DNA of 64,000 nucleotides from Sphingosinicella sp. CPCC 101087 (lineage in GTDB: Bacteria; Pseudomonadota; Alphaproteobacteria; Sphingomonadales; Sphingomonadaceae): contig NZ_SBFF01000001.1 in NCBI RefSeq assembly GCF_004151485.1, positions 186,001 to 250,000 of the forward strand, read 5' to 3'. The notes under the pieces were generated by a model. It was not told where the DNA came from and made no database searches. It saw nothing but the letters and a program-made list of their open reading frames with translations. Numbering within the stretch: the stretch's first letter is position 1; every line of letters starts with the position of its first letter. The translations under genes and the position numbers were made by a program. Positions 1 to 8,896 of the stretch are shown in pieces.

Positions 1-6
1 ATCCCG

Positions 7-678
7 ATGACCAACTATTTCGAAAGCCCGTTCAAGGGCATCCCGCTTTCACGACAGGTTACCCACCCGAATATCATCGTCGGACGATACAGCTATTATT
101 CCGGCTATTATCATGGCCATAGCTTCGACGATTGCGCCCGTTTCCTTCTGCCCGACGAGGACGCCGACAAGCTCGTGATCGGCAGCTTCTGCTCGATCGG
201 ATCGGGCGCAAGCTTCATCATGGCCGGCAACCAGGGGCACCGGAATGAATGGGTAAGCACCTTCCCTTTCTTCTTCTACCCGGATGCGCCGGAATTTGCG
301 GGCGCCCACAACGGCTACTTGCCGGCGGGAGACACCGTTGTCGGCAACGATGTCTGGATCGGCTCGGAAGCCATCGTCATGCCGGGGATCAAGGTAGGCC
401 ATGGGGCCGTGATCGGAACGAGGGCTCTCGTGACACGGGACGTGGAACCCTACGTGATCGTCGGCGGCAATCCCGCAAAGCCGATCCGCAAGCGGTTCGA
501 GGATGCTCGTATAGCCATGCTGCTGGAAATGGCATGGTGGGACTGGACCGACGAGCAGCTGAAGGTTGCCATGCCTTTGCTGACTAGCGGAGAGGTGGAG
601 GCCCTCCACCATCATTGGAGCGAGCGGATCGCAAAGAAGCCGCGAAATCTCACGGCGGAAGATCCTGGCCGGCCCTGA
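7..678 (+). CDS. catB: CatB-type (xenobiotic) acetyltransferase
   Basis: A 223-residue protein of the hexapeptide-repeat (left-handed beta-helix) acetyltransferases that use acetyl-CoA to acetylate chloramphenicol-like hydroxyl groups. The N-terminus ([12 protein letters not shown]) and the [15 protein letters not shown] stretch are typical of type B chloramphenicol acetyltransferases. The likely catalytic His is H78 in [15 protein letters not shown]. Hexapeptide turns follow ([20 protein letters not shown], residues about 111-130), then the conserved [11 protein letters not shown]. Length is normal for the family. The ATG lies 7 bases into the window, so its promoter is not visible. Chromosomal CatB homologues often do not confer resistance, so the substrate is inferred. 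A strong hairpin follows the stop. Confidence 0.85.
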   Translation: MTNYFESPFKGIPLSRQVTHPNIIVGRYSYYSGYYHGHSFDDCARFLLPDEDADKLVIGSFCSIGSGASFIMAGNQGHRNEWVSTFPFFFYPDAPEFAGAHNGYLPAGDTVVGNDVWIGSEAIVMPGIKVGHGAVIGTRALVTRDVEPYVIVGGNPAKPIRKRFEDARIAMLLEMAWWDWTDEQLKVAMPLLTSGEVEALHHHWSERIAKKPRNLTAEDPGRP

Positions 679-683
679 GGATC

Positions 684-719
684 GTGAACGGAGAGCGGGG
701 ACGACCGCTCTCCGTTCAC
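684..719. terminator. Perfect hairpin after catB
   Basis: A perfect 15-bp inverted repeat (684-698 and 705-719) with a 6-base loop begins six bases after the catB stop codon. There is no clear T-run after it on the plus strand, so it may act as an RNA 3'-end stabiliser as much as an intrinsic terminator. Confidence 0.6.
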
Positions 720-873
720 CACGGCCAGCGCACGCGCGCCCCCTCTTTCGCTCCACTGGGCGGCGCAGATCGGGTCGGCGCAGGCGCGCATGAGACGGAA
801 ACCGCCAGTCTTGCGGCCGCGGCCGGCCTAAGGCAGCTATCGTGTACGAACCGTCGAACAGGAGAAAGGCGGC

Positions 874-1194
874 TTGAGGGACGACATCGTCAGCTTCACC
901 GCGCCACTTCTCGTGTGGCGCACCGAAAAGTACGGCGACATCGGCTATGTCCTGGCCGCCGGTGGAGCCGCCGAAACGATCCGGGCGCATGAGCTGATCC
1001 GAAGGCTGGAGCTCGGACGGCGGCGCGGGTTCGGCTCAGTGAAAGTCCAGGCGATGATCGGCCATAGCCGCTGGTCGACCTCGGTCTTCCCGCAAAAGCA
1101 GGGCGGCTGGTTCCTGCCGGTCAAGAAGGCGATCTGCCGCGCCGAGGGCATAGAGGCTGGCCACGACGTCGCGGTACGACTGGAGCTGCTATAG
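874..1194 (+). CDS. DUF1905 domain protein
   Basis: A 106-residue protein matching the DUF1905 pattern: an N-terminal strand with a Trp (APLLVWRTEKYGDIGYVLA), a GFGSVKVQAMIGHSRWSTSVFP core, then a GGWFLPVKKAICRAEGIEAGHDV segment that aligns with the small beta-barrel consensus. The start is a TTG at 874, chosen because GGAGAAAGG at 861-869 is a good ribosome binding site and the homologous region begins immediately. The function of the family is unknown. No partner gene is adjacent on the same strand within 140 bases. Confidence 0.75.
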   Translation: MRDDIVSFTAPLLVWRTEKYGDIGYVLAAGGAAETIRAHELIRRLELGRRRGFGSVKVQAMIGHSRWSTSVFPQKQGGWFLPVKKAICRAEGIEAGHDVAVRLELL

Positions 1195-1336
1195 ACTCGT
1201 TATCCCGGCGTCGGCTGGAGTTCGGCGCGCATGGCTGTCTGCGAGCCGGTGGCGGACATGAGCTCGACCAACAAGTTCGGATATTGGGACCGAAACGATC
1301 TCACGAGCGTTTGAGCGGCGAAACGAGGAGATTTCC

Positions 1337-1630
1337 ATGCGTATTATCGCCCTGCTTCCGCTCCTGATGGTTGCCGCATGCGACGTCGAGAGCGATCCGC
1401 AAAACGACCAGGTCTCGCTGGGCTATGACGAGCAGCAGATAGAGAATACGGCCGAGAGCGTCGGCACGGCGGCCGGAGAGGCGGCTTCCGAGGTCGGCAA
1501 TGCGGCCGAGGCAGCGGCTTCGCAACTGGGCAATGCCGCGAGCGAGGCCGGCCAGGCGATCGAGGACGAAGTCGGGGACGTCGACGTGGACGTGGACGTG
1601 AATCGCAACAATGACGGCGACGCGAATTAA
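1337..1630 (+). CDS. Small Ala-rich lipoprotein
   Basis: A 97-residue predicted lipoprotein. The signal peptide MRIIALLPLLMVAAC ends in a lipobox-like Cys at residue 15. The mature part is rich in Ala and Glu with a regular spacing (GEAASEVGNAAEAAASQLGNA) that would form an amphipathic helix, and the tail contains a run of alternating Asp-Val. GAGGAG just upstream of the ATG supports the start. I do not recognise a family. Such small lipoproteins are common in sphingomonads and are probably envelope or stress related, but that is a guess. Confidence 0.6.
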   Translation: MRIIALLPLLMVAACDVESDPQNDQVSLGYDEQQIENTAESVGTAAGEAASEVGNAAEAAASQLGNAASEAGQAIEDEVGDVDVDVDVNRNNDGDAN

Positions 1631-1832
1631 TACTGTGCCGGCGGTCGTTCGGAGAGCCGGTAGGCTTTCCCCCCACCCGTTCGCGTCGCCGCAATATGGC
1701 AGCGACCGCGCGTCCGAGCTCGCGACCTATGTCAGGAAAGGCGAGCCGCTGGTCGCGCTGGCCCGGTGAACGCGGCCTTCGCTTTTCTCCGGCTCGGCTT
1801 TCGGCGGGTCGCCGTCGAAATCGGTAGCCGAT

Positions 1833-2033
1833 TCAGGGCAGAGCTGCGCGGATGCGATCGCGCACCGCCTTGATCCTGTCGGCTGCCTCGGTGAACGACT
1901 GCACCTCGGCCCGCCGGTTATTGCCTCGCGCCTCCTTGGCCGCCTCGAGATAGCCTTCGAGGTCGGCATCGAGCGCGTCGACGAGGATCTCGGCCTCGTC
2001 CTCGGTGAATGTGAGCGTGATTCCCTTAGCCAT
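1833..2033 (-). CDS. Small hypothetical acidic/helical protein
   Basis: A 66-residue protein beginning MAKGITLTFTEDEAEILVDALDADL and continuing as charged helix (GYLEAAKEARGNNRRAEVQSFTEAADRIKAVRDRI). I chose the ATG at 2033 because an earlier in-frame ATG adds a 23-residue stretch without such character. No membrane segment or cysteine is present and I do not recognise a family. It is oriented away from the manganese catalase gene, with 258 bases between the two starts. Confidence 0.5.
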   Translation of the reverse strand: MAKGITLTFTEDEAEILVDALDADLEGYLEAAKEARGNNRRAEVQSFTEAADRIKAVRDRIRAALP

Positions 2034-2236
2034 GTCGGCGCCTATGCACCGAGAGGCGGCTGCTGTGAAACCCCCGGCGTGGTAAAGGCCGGTCAGCGCC
2101 ACGTCCTACGAAGATGCATCATGAAGGTTCTGCGACTTGTGCACGCATCGGAGGCCTCGTCTGCAGTCCAGGTCGTCACGCAGGCGAAATATATGTAATC
2201 ATTCGAAAAATCTTTCGACTAATTTCCCGACCCGCC

Positions 2237-2261
2237 GGAACATGGAGGCCCAGCGCCGGTT
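2237..2261 (+). promoter_or_regulatory. Possible EcfG-type general-stress promoter of the Mn-catalase gene
   Basis: GGAAC at 2237-2241 is followed after 16 bases by GGTT at 2258-2261. The alphaproteobacterial EcfG (general stress sigma) consensus is GGAAC-N16/17-CGTT, so there is one mismatch in the -10 region. It lies about 30 bases upstream of the catalase ATG, which would make the leader very short. Manganese catalases are frequently EcfG targets, but this call rests on pattern alone. Confidence 0.3.
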
Positions 2262-2291
2262 CACAGAGAACCTTCTGACGGGAGATCCCAC

Positions 2292-3284
2292 ATGTTCATG
2301 CACAACAAACGGCTGCAATATACGGTGCGCGTCGCCGAGCCCAATCCGAAGCTGGCAACGATGATGCTGGAACAGTTCGGCGGGGCGGACGGCGAGCTTG
2401 CCGCGGCCATGCGCTATTTCACCCAGGGGCTCGGCGAGGACGACCCCGGCCGCAAGGACATGCTGCTGGACATCGCCACGGAGGAACTGAGCCATCTCGA
2501 GGTGATCGGATCGATCGTCGCGATGCTCAACAAGGGCGTGAAGGCGCAGCTTTCGGAAGCGCAGATGGAGGAAGCCGAGCTCTACCAGATGATCGGGGCG
2601 AGCGGTAACAGCGCGAAGCAGTCGCTGCTGTTCGGCGGCGGGCCGGCCCTCACCGACTCAGCCGGGGTGCCCTGGACCGCCGCTTATGTGGATTCCCGGG
2701 CCGAACCGACGGTCGACCTGCGTTCGAACATCGCTGCGGAAAGCCGAGCGAAGATCGTCTATGAACGGCTGATCAACATCACCGACGATCCAGGCATCAA
2801 GGAAGCGCTCGGTTTCTTGATGACGCGCGAGATCGCGCACCAGAAATCCTTCGAGAAAGCGCTTTACGCGATCGAGGACAATTTCCCGCCGGGCAAGCTC
2901 CCCGGGGTCGAACGCTTCGCCAGCCTGTACGTCAACAGCTCGCAGGGCGAGGGCGACATGGACGGACCGTGGAACAGCGGGGAGCAATGGGACCGGGTGG
3001 ACGACCTGCCGGGATCGATTCCGATGGATGGAGGCGAAGGCATGCCTTCGGTCGGCCTGGACAAGGAAGACCTCGCGGTCATGTCCCAGCTGTCTGTGAG
3101 GACCATGTCCAACCCTGCCTCCGATCCGATGACCGGGGCCGATCTCGGCGCCGGCGCAGGCGCCGGCCGCACCACCAAGGGAGACATGGGCGGCGCGCAG
3201 AGCGCGGCGGATGCCTCGGTCATGGCGGACGCCAATGCCAAGGAGACGATCGCAAAGGTGAAGGAGAAATCGACGGAAGCCTGA
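2292..3284 (+). CDS. Manganese (non-haem) catalase
   Basis: A 330-residue dimanganese catalase that dismutates hydrogen peroxide. All five expected metal ligands are present in a ferritin-like four-helix core: E35 (GADGELAAAMRYFTQ), E65 and H68 (TEELSHLE), E150 (NIAAESRAK) and H183 (REIAHQKSF). The C-terminal part beyond about residue 265 is a low-complexity Gly/Ala/Met tail seen in other proteobacterial Mn-catalases. ATG 2292 has GGGAG upstream. The next gene, a ZIP metal transporter, starts 18 bases after the stop, suggesting co-transcription and possible coupling of metal supply to enzyme. Confidence 0.93.
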   Translation: MFMHNKRLQYTVRVAEPNPKLATMMLEQFGGADGELAAAMRYFTQGLGEDDPGRKDMLLDIATEELSHLEVIGSIVAMLNKGVKAQLSEAQMEEAELYQMIGASGNSAKQSLLFGGGPALTDSAGVPWTAAYVDSRAEPTVDLRSNIAAESRAKIVYERLINITDDPGIKEALGFLMTREIAHQKSFEKALYAIEDNFPPGKLPGVERFASLYVNSSQGEGDMDGPWNSGEQWDRVDDLPGSIPMDGGEGMPSVGLDKEDLAVMSQLSVRTMSNPASDPMTGADLGAGAGAGRTTKGDMGGAQSAADASVMADANAKETIAKVKEKSTEA

Positions 3285-3302
3285 GCCTTCACAAAGCTTC
3301 CA

Positions 3303-4088
3303 GTGAGCGATTCCCTCGTCTTCGTCGGGTTCGTCGCCAGCCTGCTTGCCGGGCTGGCGACGTTCGTCGGCGCCTTGCCGATCCTGGCGGTCGGACGCCC
3401 GACGGAGCAGCAGGAAAATCTCATGCTCGGGTTCGCGGCGGGCGTCATGCTCGCTGCTTCCTTCTTCTCGCTGATCATCCCCGGCATCGAGCAGGCGCAG
3501 GCGATGGGCGCGAGCAAGGCGGAGGCTTCAGGAACGATGGTGGCAGCGGTGCTGCTCGGCGGGCTCCTCCTCGCGCACCTCAACGCCGTCGTGCCGCCGC
3601 TCGACAGGATCGGCCTGGGTCCGCGCGCGATAGCCGATGCCCGCTTCCGACGCGTCTGGCTGTTCGTCGCGGCGATCACCCTGCACAATTTTCCCGAAGG
3701 CCTGGCCGTTGGTACGAGCTTCGGCGGCGGCGACATGGCGGCCGGAACCGCGACGGCGATCGGAATCGGCCTTCAGAACCTGCCCGAAGGCTTCGCGGTG
3801 GCGGGGGCGCTGACGGCGCTCGGCTATTCTCGGCAAAGAGCGGTCCTGCTCGCCCTCGCTTCGGGACTTGTCGAGCCGGTTGGCGGCCTGGCGGGCGCGG
3901 CGCTCGTGTCGATCGCGACGCCTCTACTTCCCTGGGCGCTCGGCTTCGCCGCCGGGGCGATGATCTATGTCGTGCTGTCGGAGATCATCCCCGAGGTGCA
4001 GACCCGTCTCGGCCCCGGCCGCCGCGCAAGTTCGGCGCTTATGGCCGGCCTCGTCACGATGATGTTCCTGGATTCGACGCTCGGCTAA
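3303..4088 (+). CDS. ZIP-family divalent metal transporter
   Basis: A 261-residue inner membrane protein with about eight hydrophobic segments. The two ZIP signature helices are clear: HNFPEGLAVG and, one segment later, NLPEGFAVAGAL, followed by GLVEPVGG and SEIIPE, all supplying metal-binding His/Glu. ZIP proteins of the ZupT type import Zn(II), Fe(II) or Mn(II). The start is a GTG at 3303. Placement directly behind a manganese catalase suggests manganese as a physiological substrate, but substrate cannot be read from the sequence. Confidence 0.9.
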   Translation: MSDSLVFVGFVASLLAGLATFVGALPILAVGRPTEQQENLMLGFAAGVMLAASFFSLIIPGIEQAQAMGASKAEASGTMVAAVLLGGLLLAHLNAVVPPLDRIGLGPRAIADARFRRVWLFVAAITLHNFPEGLAVGTSFGGGDMAAGTATAIGIGLQNLPEGFAVAGALTALGYSRQRAVLLALASGLVEPVGGLAGAALVSIATPLLPWALGFAAGAMIYVVLSEIIPEVQTRLGPGRRASSALMAGLVTMMFLDSTLG

Positions 4089-4247
4089 GCGCTACGCCGG
4101 ATGGGAGCATCTAATACCAGTTGAGCCTTGGTGCTTAACCTGGATTGAACCATTGCCTGCACAGGCCGTTGCTGCATTCATCGCTGGAACGTGCGGCTCC
4201 GGCGCCTGGGCGGCGGTGCGCTCCCGTCCTTTCGAAGGAATATTCCA

Positions 4248-4601
4248 CTGCATGCATTGATCATCGAACAGGACACCTGGATCATCCTGATGATCGAAGA
4301 CGTCCTGCGCGACCTGGGTTATTCCAGCTTCGCCGTCGCATCCTCTCTCGAAGCCGCGGTCGCTGCTGCGAACCTTCGCTGTCCCGACCTGATCACCTCC
4401 GACATTCGCCTCGGGTCGGGAACTGGCATCGAAGCGGTTCGGCAGATCTGCTCCGCCCGGCCCATCCCCGTCGTTTTCGTGACGGCGACGCCGTGGGAAG
4501 TGCGACAAGCCAATGCCAATGCCGTCGTCGTGGCGAAGCCGTTCGGCGAAGATGCTCTCAAGGAGGGCATAAGCCAGGCAAGGACGGCGCTCGCCGGCTG
4601 A
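4248..4601 (+). CDS. Single-domain response regulator (receiver only)
   Basis: A stand-alone receiver domain with no output domain: HALIIEQDTWIILMIEDVLRD opens the fold, the phosphoacceptor Asp is in CPDLITSDIRLG, and the conserved Lys is in VVVAKPF. Homologues normally begin MHALIIE, which places the start at a CTG (4248) with GAAGGA eight bases upstream. An in-frame ATG at 4191 would add 19 unrelated residues, so the start is uncertain. The loop residues after the first strand are EQD rather than the usual EDE/EDD, so the metal site is slightly altered. No kinase is adjacent. Confidence 0.7.
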   Translation: MHALIIEQDTWIILMIEDVLRDLGYSSFAVASSLEAAVAAANLRCPDLITSDIRLGSGTGIEAVRQICSARPIPVVFVTATPWEVRQANANAVVVAKPFGEDALKEGISQARTALAG

Positions 4602-4828
4602 ACGCACTGAACGACGGCGGCATGGGGCTTGTCGCCGTAACAAGAAGATCATCTCCTCGAAGAGGGGCGATGAACGTCCTTCCTCTCCGCTGACGCAAGC
4701 CGGCCGGCGCAGTGCATGGCGTGTCGAGCGCCTGCACGGCTTCTGCATCAACCTCCACCGTTTCTCCTTCGCCGGTGCGGCACCAATCCGATCGGCAGAG
4801 GCCATGAACGACCCGCAGCTCACGGGAG

Positions 4829-6478
4829 ATGTTCATGCCGGTCGCTCTTTCGCTTTCTCGCCGCCACAGCTTTCGGGCCAAGGTCGGGGCCGCCCTCGCC
4901 TTGATCCTGCTCGCCGACTTTCTGTTCTTCCTCCAGGAGCCCGGCTGGACGATCGGTCTGTTCGCTCTGGCCTGGGCAGCGGCGTTGGCTGCCGTCGTGC
5001 CCGCGGTGCCCGGAAACCGCCCGGCCCGCCTCGCGCTGGCGCTCGCCTTCCTCTATGCCGCCTTGCTGGTCGACGATCCCGATCCGCTTGGTGTCCTCCT
5101 GTTCGGGACCGCCCTGTCGCTTGCCGCCTTGCTGCCGCGGCGGGATTTCGACGACGCCTGGCGATGGGCGCTGCGGCTGATCCTCCACGGTGTCTCCGCG
5201 GTCATAGCGCCGTTCGCCGACCTGGCGCGGCTGAGCCGGCTTCCCCGTCCGGCCCGTTTCGGACCCCGTGCCGTGATCCGGCTGGTGGCGCTGCCGATCG
5301 CCGGGAGCCTCATATTCCTATCGCTGTTCGCCGCGGCCAACCCGCTGATCGAAAGTGCGCTGGCGATGGTCCGGGTGCCGCAGCTCGACGCCGAGACTTT
5401 CCTGCGGATCATCTTCTGGGCTTTGGTCCTGTGCGCGACCTGGCCGATGTTCCGCCCACGTGCGATCGCCCTGCGGCCAGCGATCAACGGCGGCGCATCT
5501 CCGGTCGACCTGCCGTCGGTCTCGACGGCCTCGATCGCCCTCTCGCTCGCTGCGTTCAACCTGCTGTTCGCGGTACAGAACGGGCTCGACCTTCTCTTCC
5601 TGTGGAGTGGCGCGCCGCTGCCGGAAGGCGTGACGCTCGCCGAATATGCCCATCGCGGAGCCTATCCGCTGATCGCAACGGCCCTGCTCGCCGGGCTCTT
5701 CGTGCTCGTGACGCTGCGACCGGGTAGCGAGACCGCACAGCGACCGATGGTCCGGCGGTTGGTGGTGCTATGGGTCGGCCAAAATCTGCTGCTCGTCGCC
5801 TCCAGCATCCTTCGCACGATCGACTATGTCGAGGCCTATTCGCTGACCGTCCTGCGCCTCGCGGCGCTCGCCTGGATGGCGCTCGTCGCCGTCGGGCTGA
5901 TGCTGATCTGCTGGCGCATGCTGCGGGAGCGCAGCGGCGCCTGGTTGATCAACAACAATGCGCTCGCGGCCGCGATCGTGCTGAGCGCCGCGGCGGCCGT
6001 CGACCTGGGCAGCATCGCCGCCGAATGGAACGTCCGCCACGCGCGCGAAGTCGACGCCACCGGCGCCGAACTGGACCTGTGCTACCTGCGCTCGCTCGGC
6101 CCGTCCGCGCTCGTGCCGCTGGCGCGTTTCGAGGCACGTCTGCCCGACGGCGCATTGCGCGAGCGCGTACGCCATGTGCGCTCACGGCTGCTCGACCGCG
6201 CCCAAGCAGGCGAGGGCGACTGGCGGCAATGGACCTGGCGCAACGCCCGCCGACTCGCCGCCGCCCGCGATGCGTTGGGCGACGCGCCCCCGCCGGCCGC
6301 CCCGGCGCCCTGGGGCCGCGACTGCGACGGTCGACCGCTGCCGCCACAACCGGCGCCGCCCGTGCCGGAGACCGCACCGGAGGTCTCCGCGCCGCCGGAG
6401 CCCCCTTCCGGCGCACCGCCGAGCACCGGACCAGCCAAGCCGTCGGCCGCGCCGTTGACGGCCGGGGTCGAACGATGA
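4829..6478 (+). CDS. DUF4153/DUF4173 multi-pass membrane protein
   Basis: A 549-residue membrane protein with roughly ten hydrophobic segments between residues 15 and 405. A cytoplasmic-looking Arg/Ala-rich region follows, then a Pro-rich C-terminus (about residues 490-549). The core resembles DUF4153/DUF4173 proteins, with blocks such as RAKVGAALALILLADFLFF near the start and LLLVASSILRTIDYVEAYSLT in the second half. Function of the family is unknown. Its stop overlaps the start of the response regulator gene (ATGA at 6475-6478), so it is translationally coupled to a two-component system and may be its accessory sensor or its output. Confidence 0.75.
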   Translation: MFMPVALSLSRRHSFRAKVGAALALILLADFLFFLQEPGWTIGLFALAWAAALAAVVPAVPGNRPARLALALAFLYAALLVDDPDPLGVLLFGTALSLAALLPRRDFDDAWRWALRLILHGVSAVIAPFADLARLSRLPRPARFGPRAVIRLVALPIAGSLIFLSLFAAANPLIESALAMVRVPQLDAETFLRIIFWALVLCATWPMFRPRAIALRPAINGGASPVDLPSVSTASIALSLAAFNLLFAVQNGLDLLFLWSGAPLPEGVTLAEYAHRGAYPLIATALLAGLFVLVTLRPGSETAQRPMVRRLVVLWVGQNLLLVASSILRTIDYVEAYSLTVLRLAALAWMALVAVGLMLICWRMLRERSGAWLINNNALAAAIVLSAAAAVDLGSIAAEWNVRHAREVDATGAELDLCYLRSLGPSALVPLARFEARLPDGALRERVRHVRSRLLDRAQAGEGDWRQWTWRNARRLAAARDALGDAPPPAAPAPWGRDCDGRPLPPQPAPPVPETAPEVSAPPEPPSGAPPSTGPAKPSAAPLTAGVER

Positions 6479-7209
6479 TCCAATGCCCCATGCCCCGCAC
6501 GATCCTGGTCGTCGACGACGATCCACATATTCGCCAGCTGCTGCTGTTCGCGCTCCGCAAGGCCGGGCTCGGCACCGCCGAGGCGGCGGACGGCGAGGCG
6601 GCGCTGGCGGCGATCGCCGAGCAGGCGCCCGATCTCGTCATCCTCGACATCAACATGCCGCAGATGGACGGGCTCGAGGTTTGCCGGCGGATCCGGGCGG
6701 CGGGCGACCTGCCGATCCTGTTCCTGTCGTCGCGGGACGACGAAATCGACCGGGTGCTTGGGATCGAGCTTGGCGCGGACGATTATGTCGTGAAGCCGTT
6801 CAGCCCGCGCGAGGTGGTGGCGCGGGCGATGGCGATCCTGCGGCGAGCCGCCGCCCGGCCTCCGCAGGCGGATTCCGGGCGCGCGTTCATCCATCATGGG
6901 CGGCTGAGCCTCGACGTCGAGGGCTGGCGGGCGAGTTGGGACGGCGAGGATGTGCCGCTCACCGTCACCGAGTTCGGAATCCTCAGGACGCTCGCGGCCA
7001 TGCCTTCCAAGGTGTTCAGCCGCGACGCGATCATCGACCGAGTGCATGGGCCGGGCTTCGCGATGACCGACCGGACGATCGACAGCCATGTGCGCAACCT
7101 GCGCGCGAAGTTCGCCCGGATCGGTGCCGCCGACCTGGTCGAGACTCGACCGGGCATCGGCTACCGGATCGGCGGCTGCACCGGCACGGGCGCCGGCGCG
7201 CAGGGATGA
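6475..7209 (+). CDS. OmpR-family response regulator (CreB-like)
   Basis: A 244-residue DNA-binding response regulator. The receiver domain (about 8-125) has the acidic triad DDD at 14-16, phosphoacceptor D58 (VILDINMP) and the switch Lys in YVVKPF. A C-terminal winged helix (about 145-238) has the typical LTVTEFGILRTL and TIDSHVRNLRAKF motifs. The ATG at 6475 overlaps the DUF4153 stop. A second ATG at 6490 is also possible. Its own stop overlaps the histidine kinase start, so three genes form a tight operon. The CreB resemblance is by overall pattern and not proof of orthology. Confidence 0.88.
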   Translation: MIQCPMPRTILVVDDDPHIRQLLLFALRKAGLGTAEAADGEAALAAIAEQAPDLVILDINMPQMDGLEVCRRIRAAGDLPILFLSSRDDEIDRVLGIELGADDYVVKPFSPREVVARAMAILRRAAARPPQADSGRAFIHHGRLSLDVEGWRASWDGEDVPLTVTEFGILRTLAAMPSKVFSRDAIIDRVHGPGFAMTDRTIDSHVRNLRAKFARIGAADLVETRPGIGYRIGGCTGTGAGAQG

Positions 7210-8801
7210 TCGCCGCCCAGGCCTGGATCGGCGCTGCCCGGGCCTGGATCAGGAGGCATTGGCCACGGCTGCGGCTACGCACGATCCTCCTCGCCACCCT
7301 GTTGTTCGTCGCCGCCTTGCCCGGCCTCGGCGCAGTCTTCCTGAGGGTCTACGAGAATACGCTCGTTCGCCAGACGGAGGCCGAGCTGGTCGCGCAGGGC
7401 GCCGCGCTCGCCGCGGCCGCAACGGCGCTGTGGCCGGGCACCCGGCCGGCCCAGATTCCCGACCCGGCCGACCTGCGCCCTGAGCCGCCCCGCATCGACC
7501 TCAATGCAACCCCGATCCTTCCCGAGCGGCCGGCGCCCACAATCCAGACGAGAAGGGATCCGGCCGCCGAAGCCGCCGCCCGACGTCTGGCGCCGATCCT
7601 GGCTTACACCCGGCGGACCACCCTAGCCTCGATCCTGCTGCTCGACAGAGACGGCAACGTCCTGCTTCCTTCCGAATTCCTCGGCAGCCATGCGGCGTTG
7701 CCGGAGGTGCGGGCAGCGCTTGCCGGTCGGCCGGAGACCGTGCTTCGCCGCAACGGCGACTATCGCCAAGTCTACCGGTTCGAATGGCTGACCCGCGCCG
7801 CTGCCATCCGTGTCCACCATGCGCGGCCGATCGTCGTGGACGGCCGGGTCGTCGGCGTGCTGCTGCTGTCGCGATCGGCGCGCGCCCTGTTCCGCGGCAT
7901 GTACGAGGACCGGGGCAAGATCGCGATCGGCGTGGTCGCGATCTTTGCGATCCTGGTCGTGCTGACCGCCCTGCTGTCGCGAGGCATATCACGGCCGATC
8001 GAGCGCTTGAGCGAAGCCACGCGCGCCGTCGCCCAGGGACGCGGCGAAGTTCCGGATCCGCCGCCCACCGCGGCGATCGAGATCCAGGCTCTTTATGCCG
8101 ATTTCGGAGCCATGGCGGCGGCGATCGACCGCCGGTCGCGCTATCTGCGCGACTTCGCCCATTCGGTGAGCCACGAGTTCAAGACGCCGCTTGCCGGCAT
8201 CAGGGGCGCCATCGAGCTGCTGCAGGACCATTATACCACGATGGATGAGGCGGAGCGCCGGCAGTTCCTCGCCAATGCGGCTGCGGATGCCGACCGATTG
8301 GCACATCTGCTCTCGCGCCTGCTCGATCTCGCCAAGGCCGACATGGCGCGCCCGGGAAACGAAGCCACCGCACCGGTCGACGCGACCGCGCACCGCATCG
8401 CCGATGCGCATCGCGCCGACGGCTTTGCCGTCGACGTTTCGCTGCCGCCTGCAATGCCGCCGGCGATGGTCCCGGAGCGGGTTCTCGAAGCCGCGTTGAC
8501 CAGCCTCATCGAAAATAGCCGCCAGGCCGGCGCCACACGGGTCTCCATCACGGGACGCGAGAACGGGCCGCGGATCGAGGTCGATGTGCTGGACGACGGA
8601 CCGGGGATCCGCCCTGCCGACCGAGAGCGCATCTTCGAGCCGTTCTTCACCGGCCGCCGTGCCGAGGGCGGCACCGGGCTCGGACTTCCCATCGTCAAGT
8701 CGCTGCTCGCCGGAAGTCATGCGAAAATCGATCTGGTCGCCTCGGATCGTGGGGCGTTGTTTCGGCTGAACCTCCCCCGCTCAGACAAGGTCGGAGGCTA
8801 G
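7206..8801 (+). CDS. Sensor histidine kinase with HAMP domain (CreC-like)
   Basis: A 531-residue inner membrane kinase. Transmembrane segments lie at about 27-46 and 239-258, enclosing a periplasmic sensor region of about 190 residues. HAMP follows (GISRPIERLSEATRAVAQG). The HisKA box carries the phosphorylated H323 (SVSHEFKTPLAGIRGAIELL). The ATPase domain has the N-box LIENSRQAGATRV, the G1 box DDGPGI and the G2 box GGTGLGLPIVKSLL. The ATG at 7206 overlaps the response regulator stop in an ATGA. It presumably phosphorylates that regulator. The signal is unknown. Confidence 0.9.
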   Translation: MIAAQAWIGAARAWIRRHWPRLRLRTILLATLLFVAALPGLGAVFLRVYENTLVRQTEAELVAQGAALAAAATALWPGTRPAQIPDPADLRPEPPRIDLNATPILPERPAPTIQTRRDPAAEAAARRLAPILAYTRRTTLASILLLDRDGNVLLPSEFLGSHAALPEVRAALAGRPETVLRRNGDYRQVYRFEWLTRAAAIRVHHARPIVVDGRVVGVLLLSRSARALFRGMYEDRGKIAIGVVAIFAILVVLTALLSRGISRPIERLSEATRAVAQGRGEVPDPPPTAAIEIQALYADFGAMAAAIDRRSRYLRDFAHSVSHEFKTPLAGIRGAIELLQDHYTTMDEAERRQFLANAAADADRLAHLLSRLLDLAKADMARPGNEATAPVDATAHRIADAHRADGFAVDVSLPPAMPPAMVPERVLEAALTSLIENSRQAGATRVSITGRENGPRIEVDVLDDGPGIRPADRERIFEPFFTGRRAEGGTGLGLPIVKSLLAGSHAKIDLVASDRGALFRLNLPRSDKVGG

Positions 8802-8896
8802 GGCAAGCGGCTTCGGGATATCCGGTCGCCGCTCGCGCACCGGCTCCCCCCGAGATGCTCCCTCAGAAATCGAAGTCCTGCAAACGTCGTGAACGA

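Noticed and set aside
7-678. catB as part of a mobile resistance cassette
   Set aside because: No attC-like site, integrase or insertion sequence is visible nearby, and base composition looks like the rest of the window.
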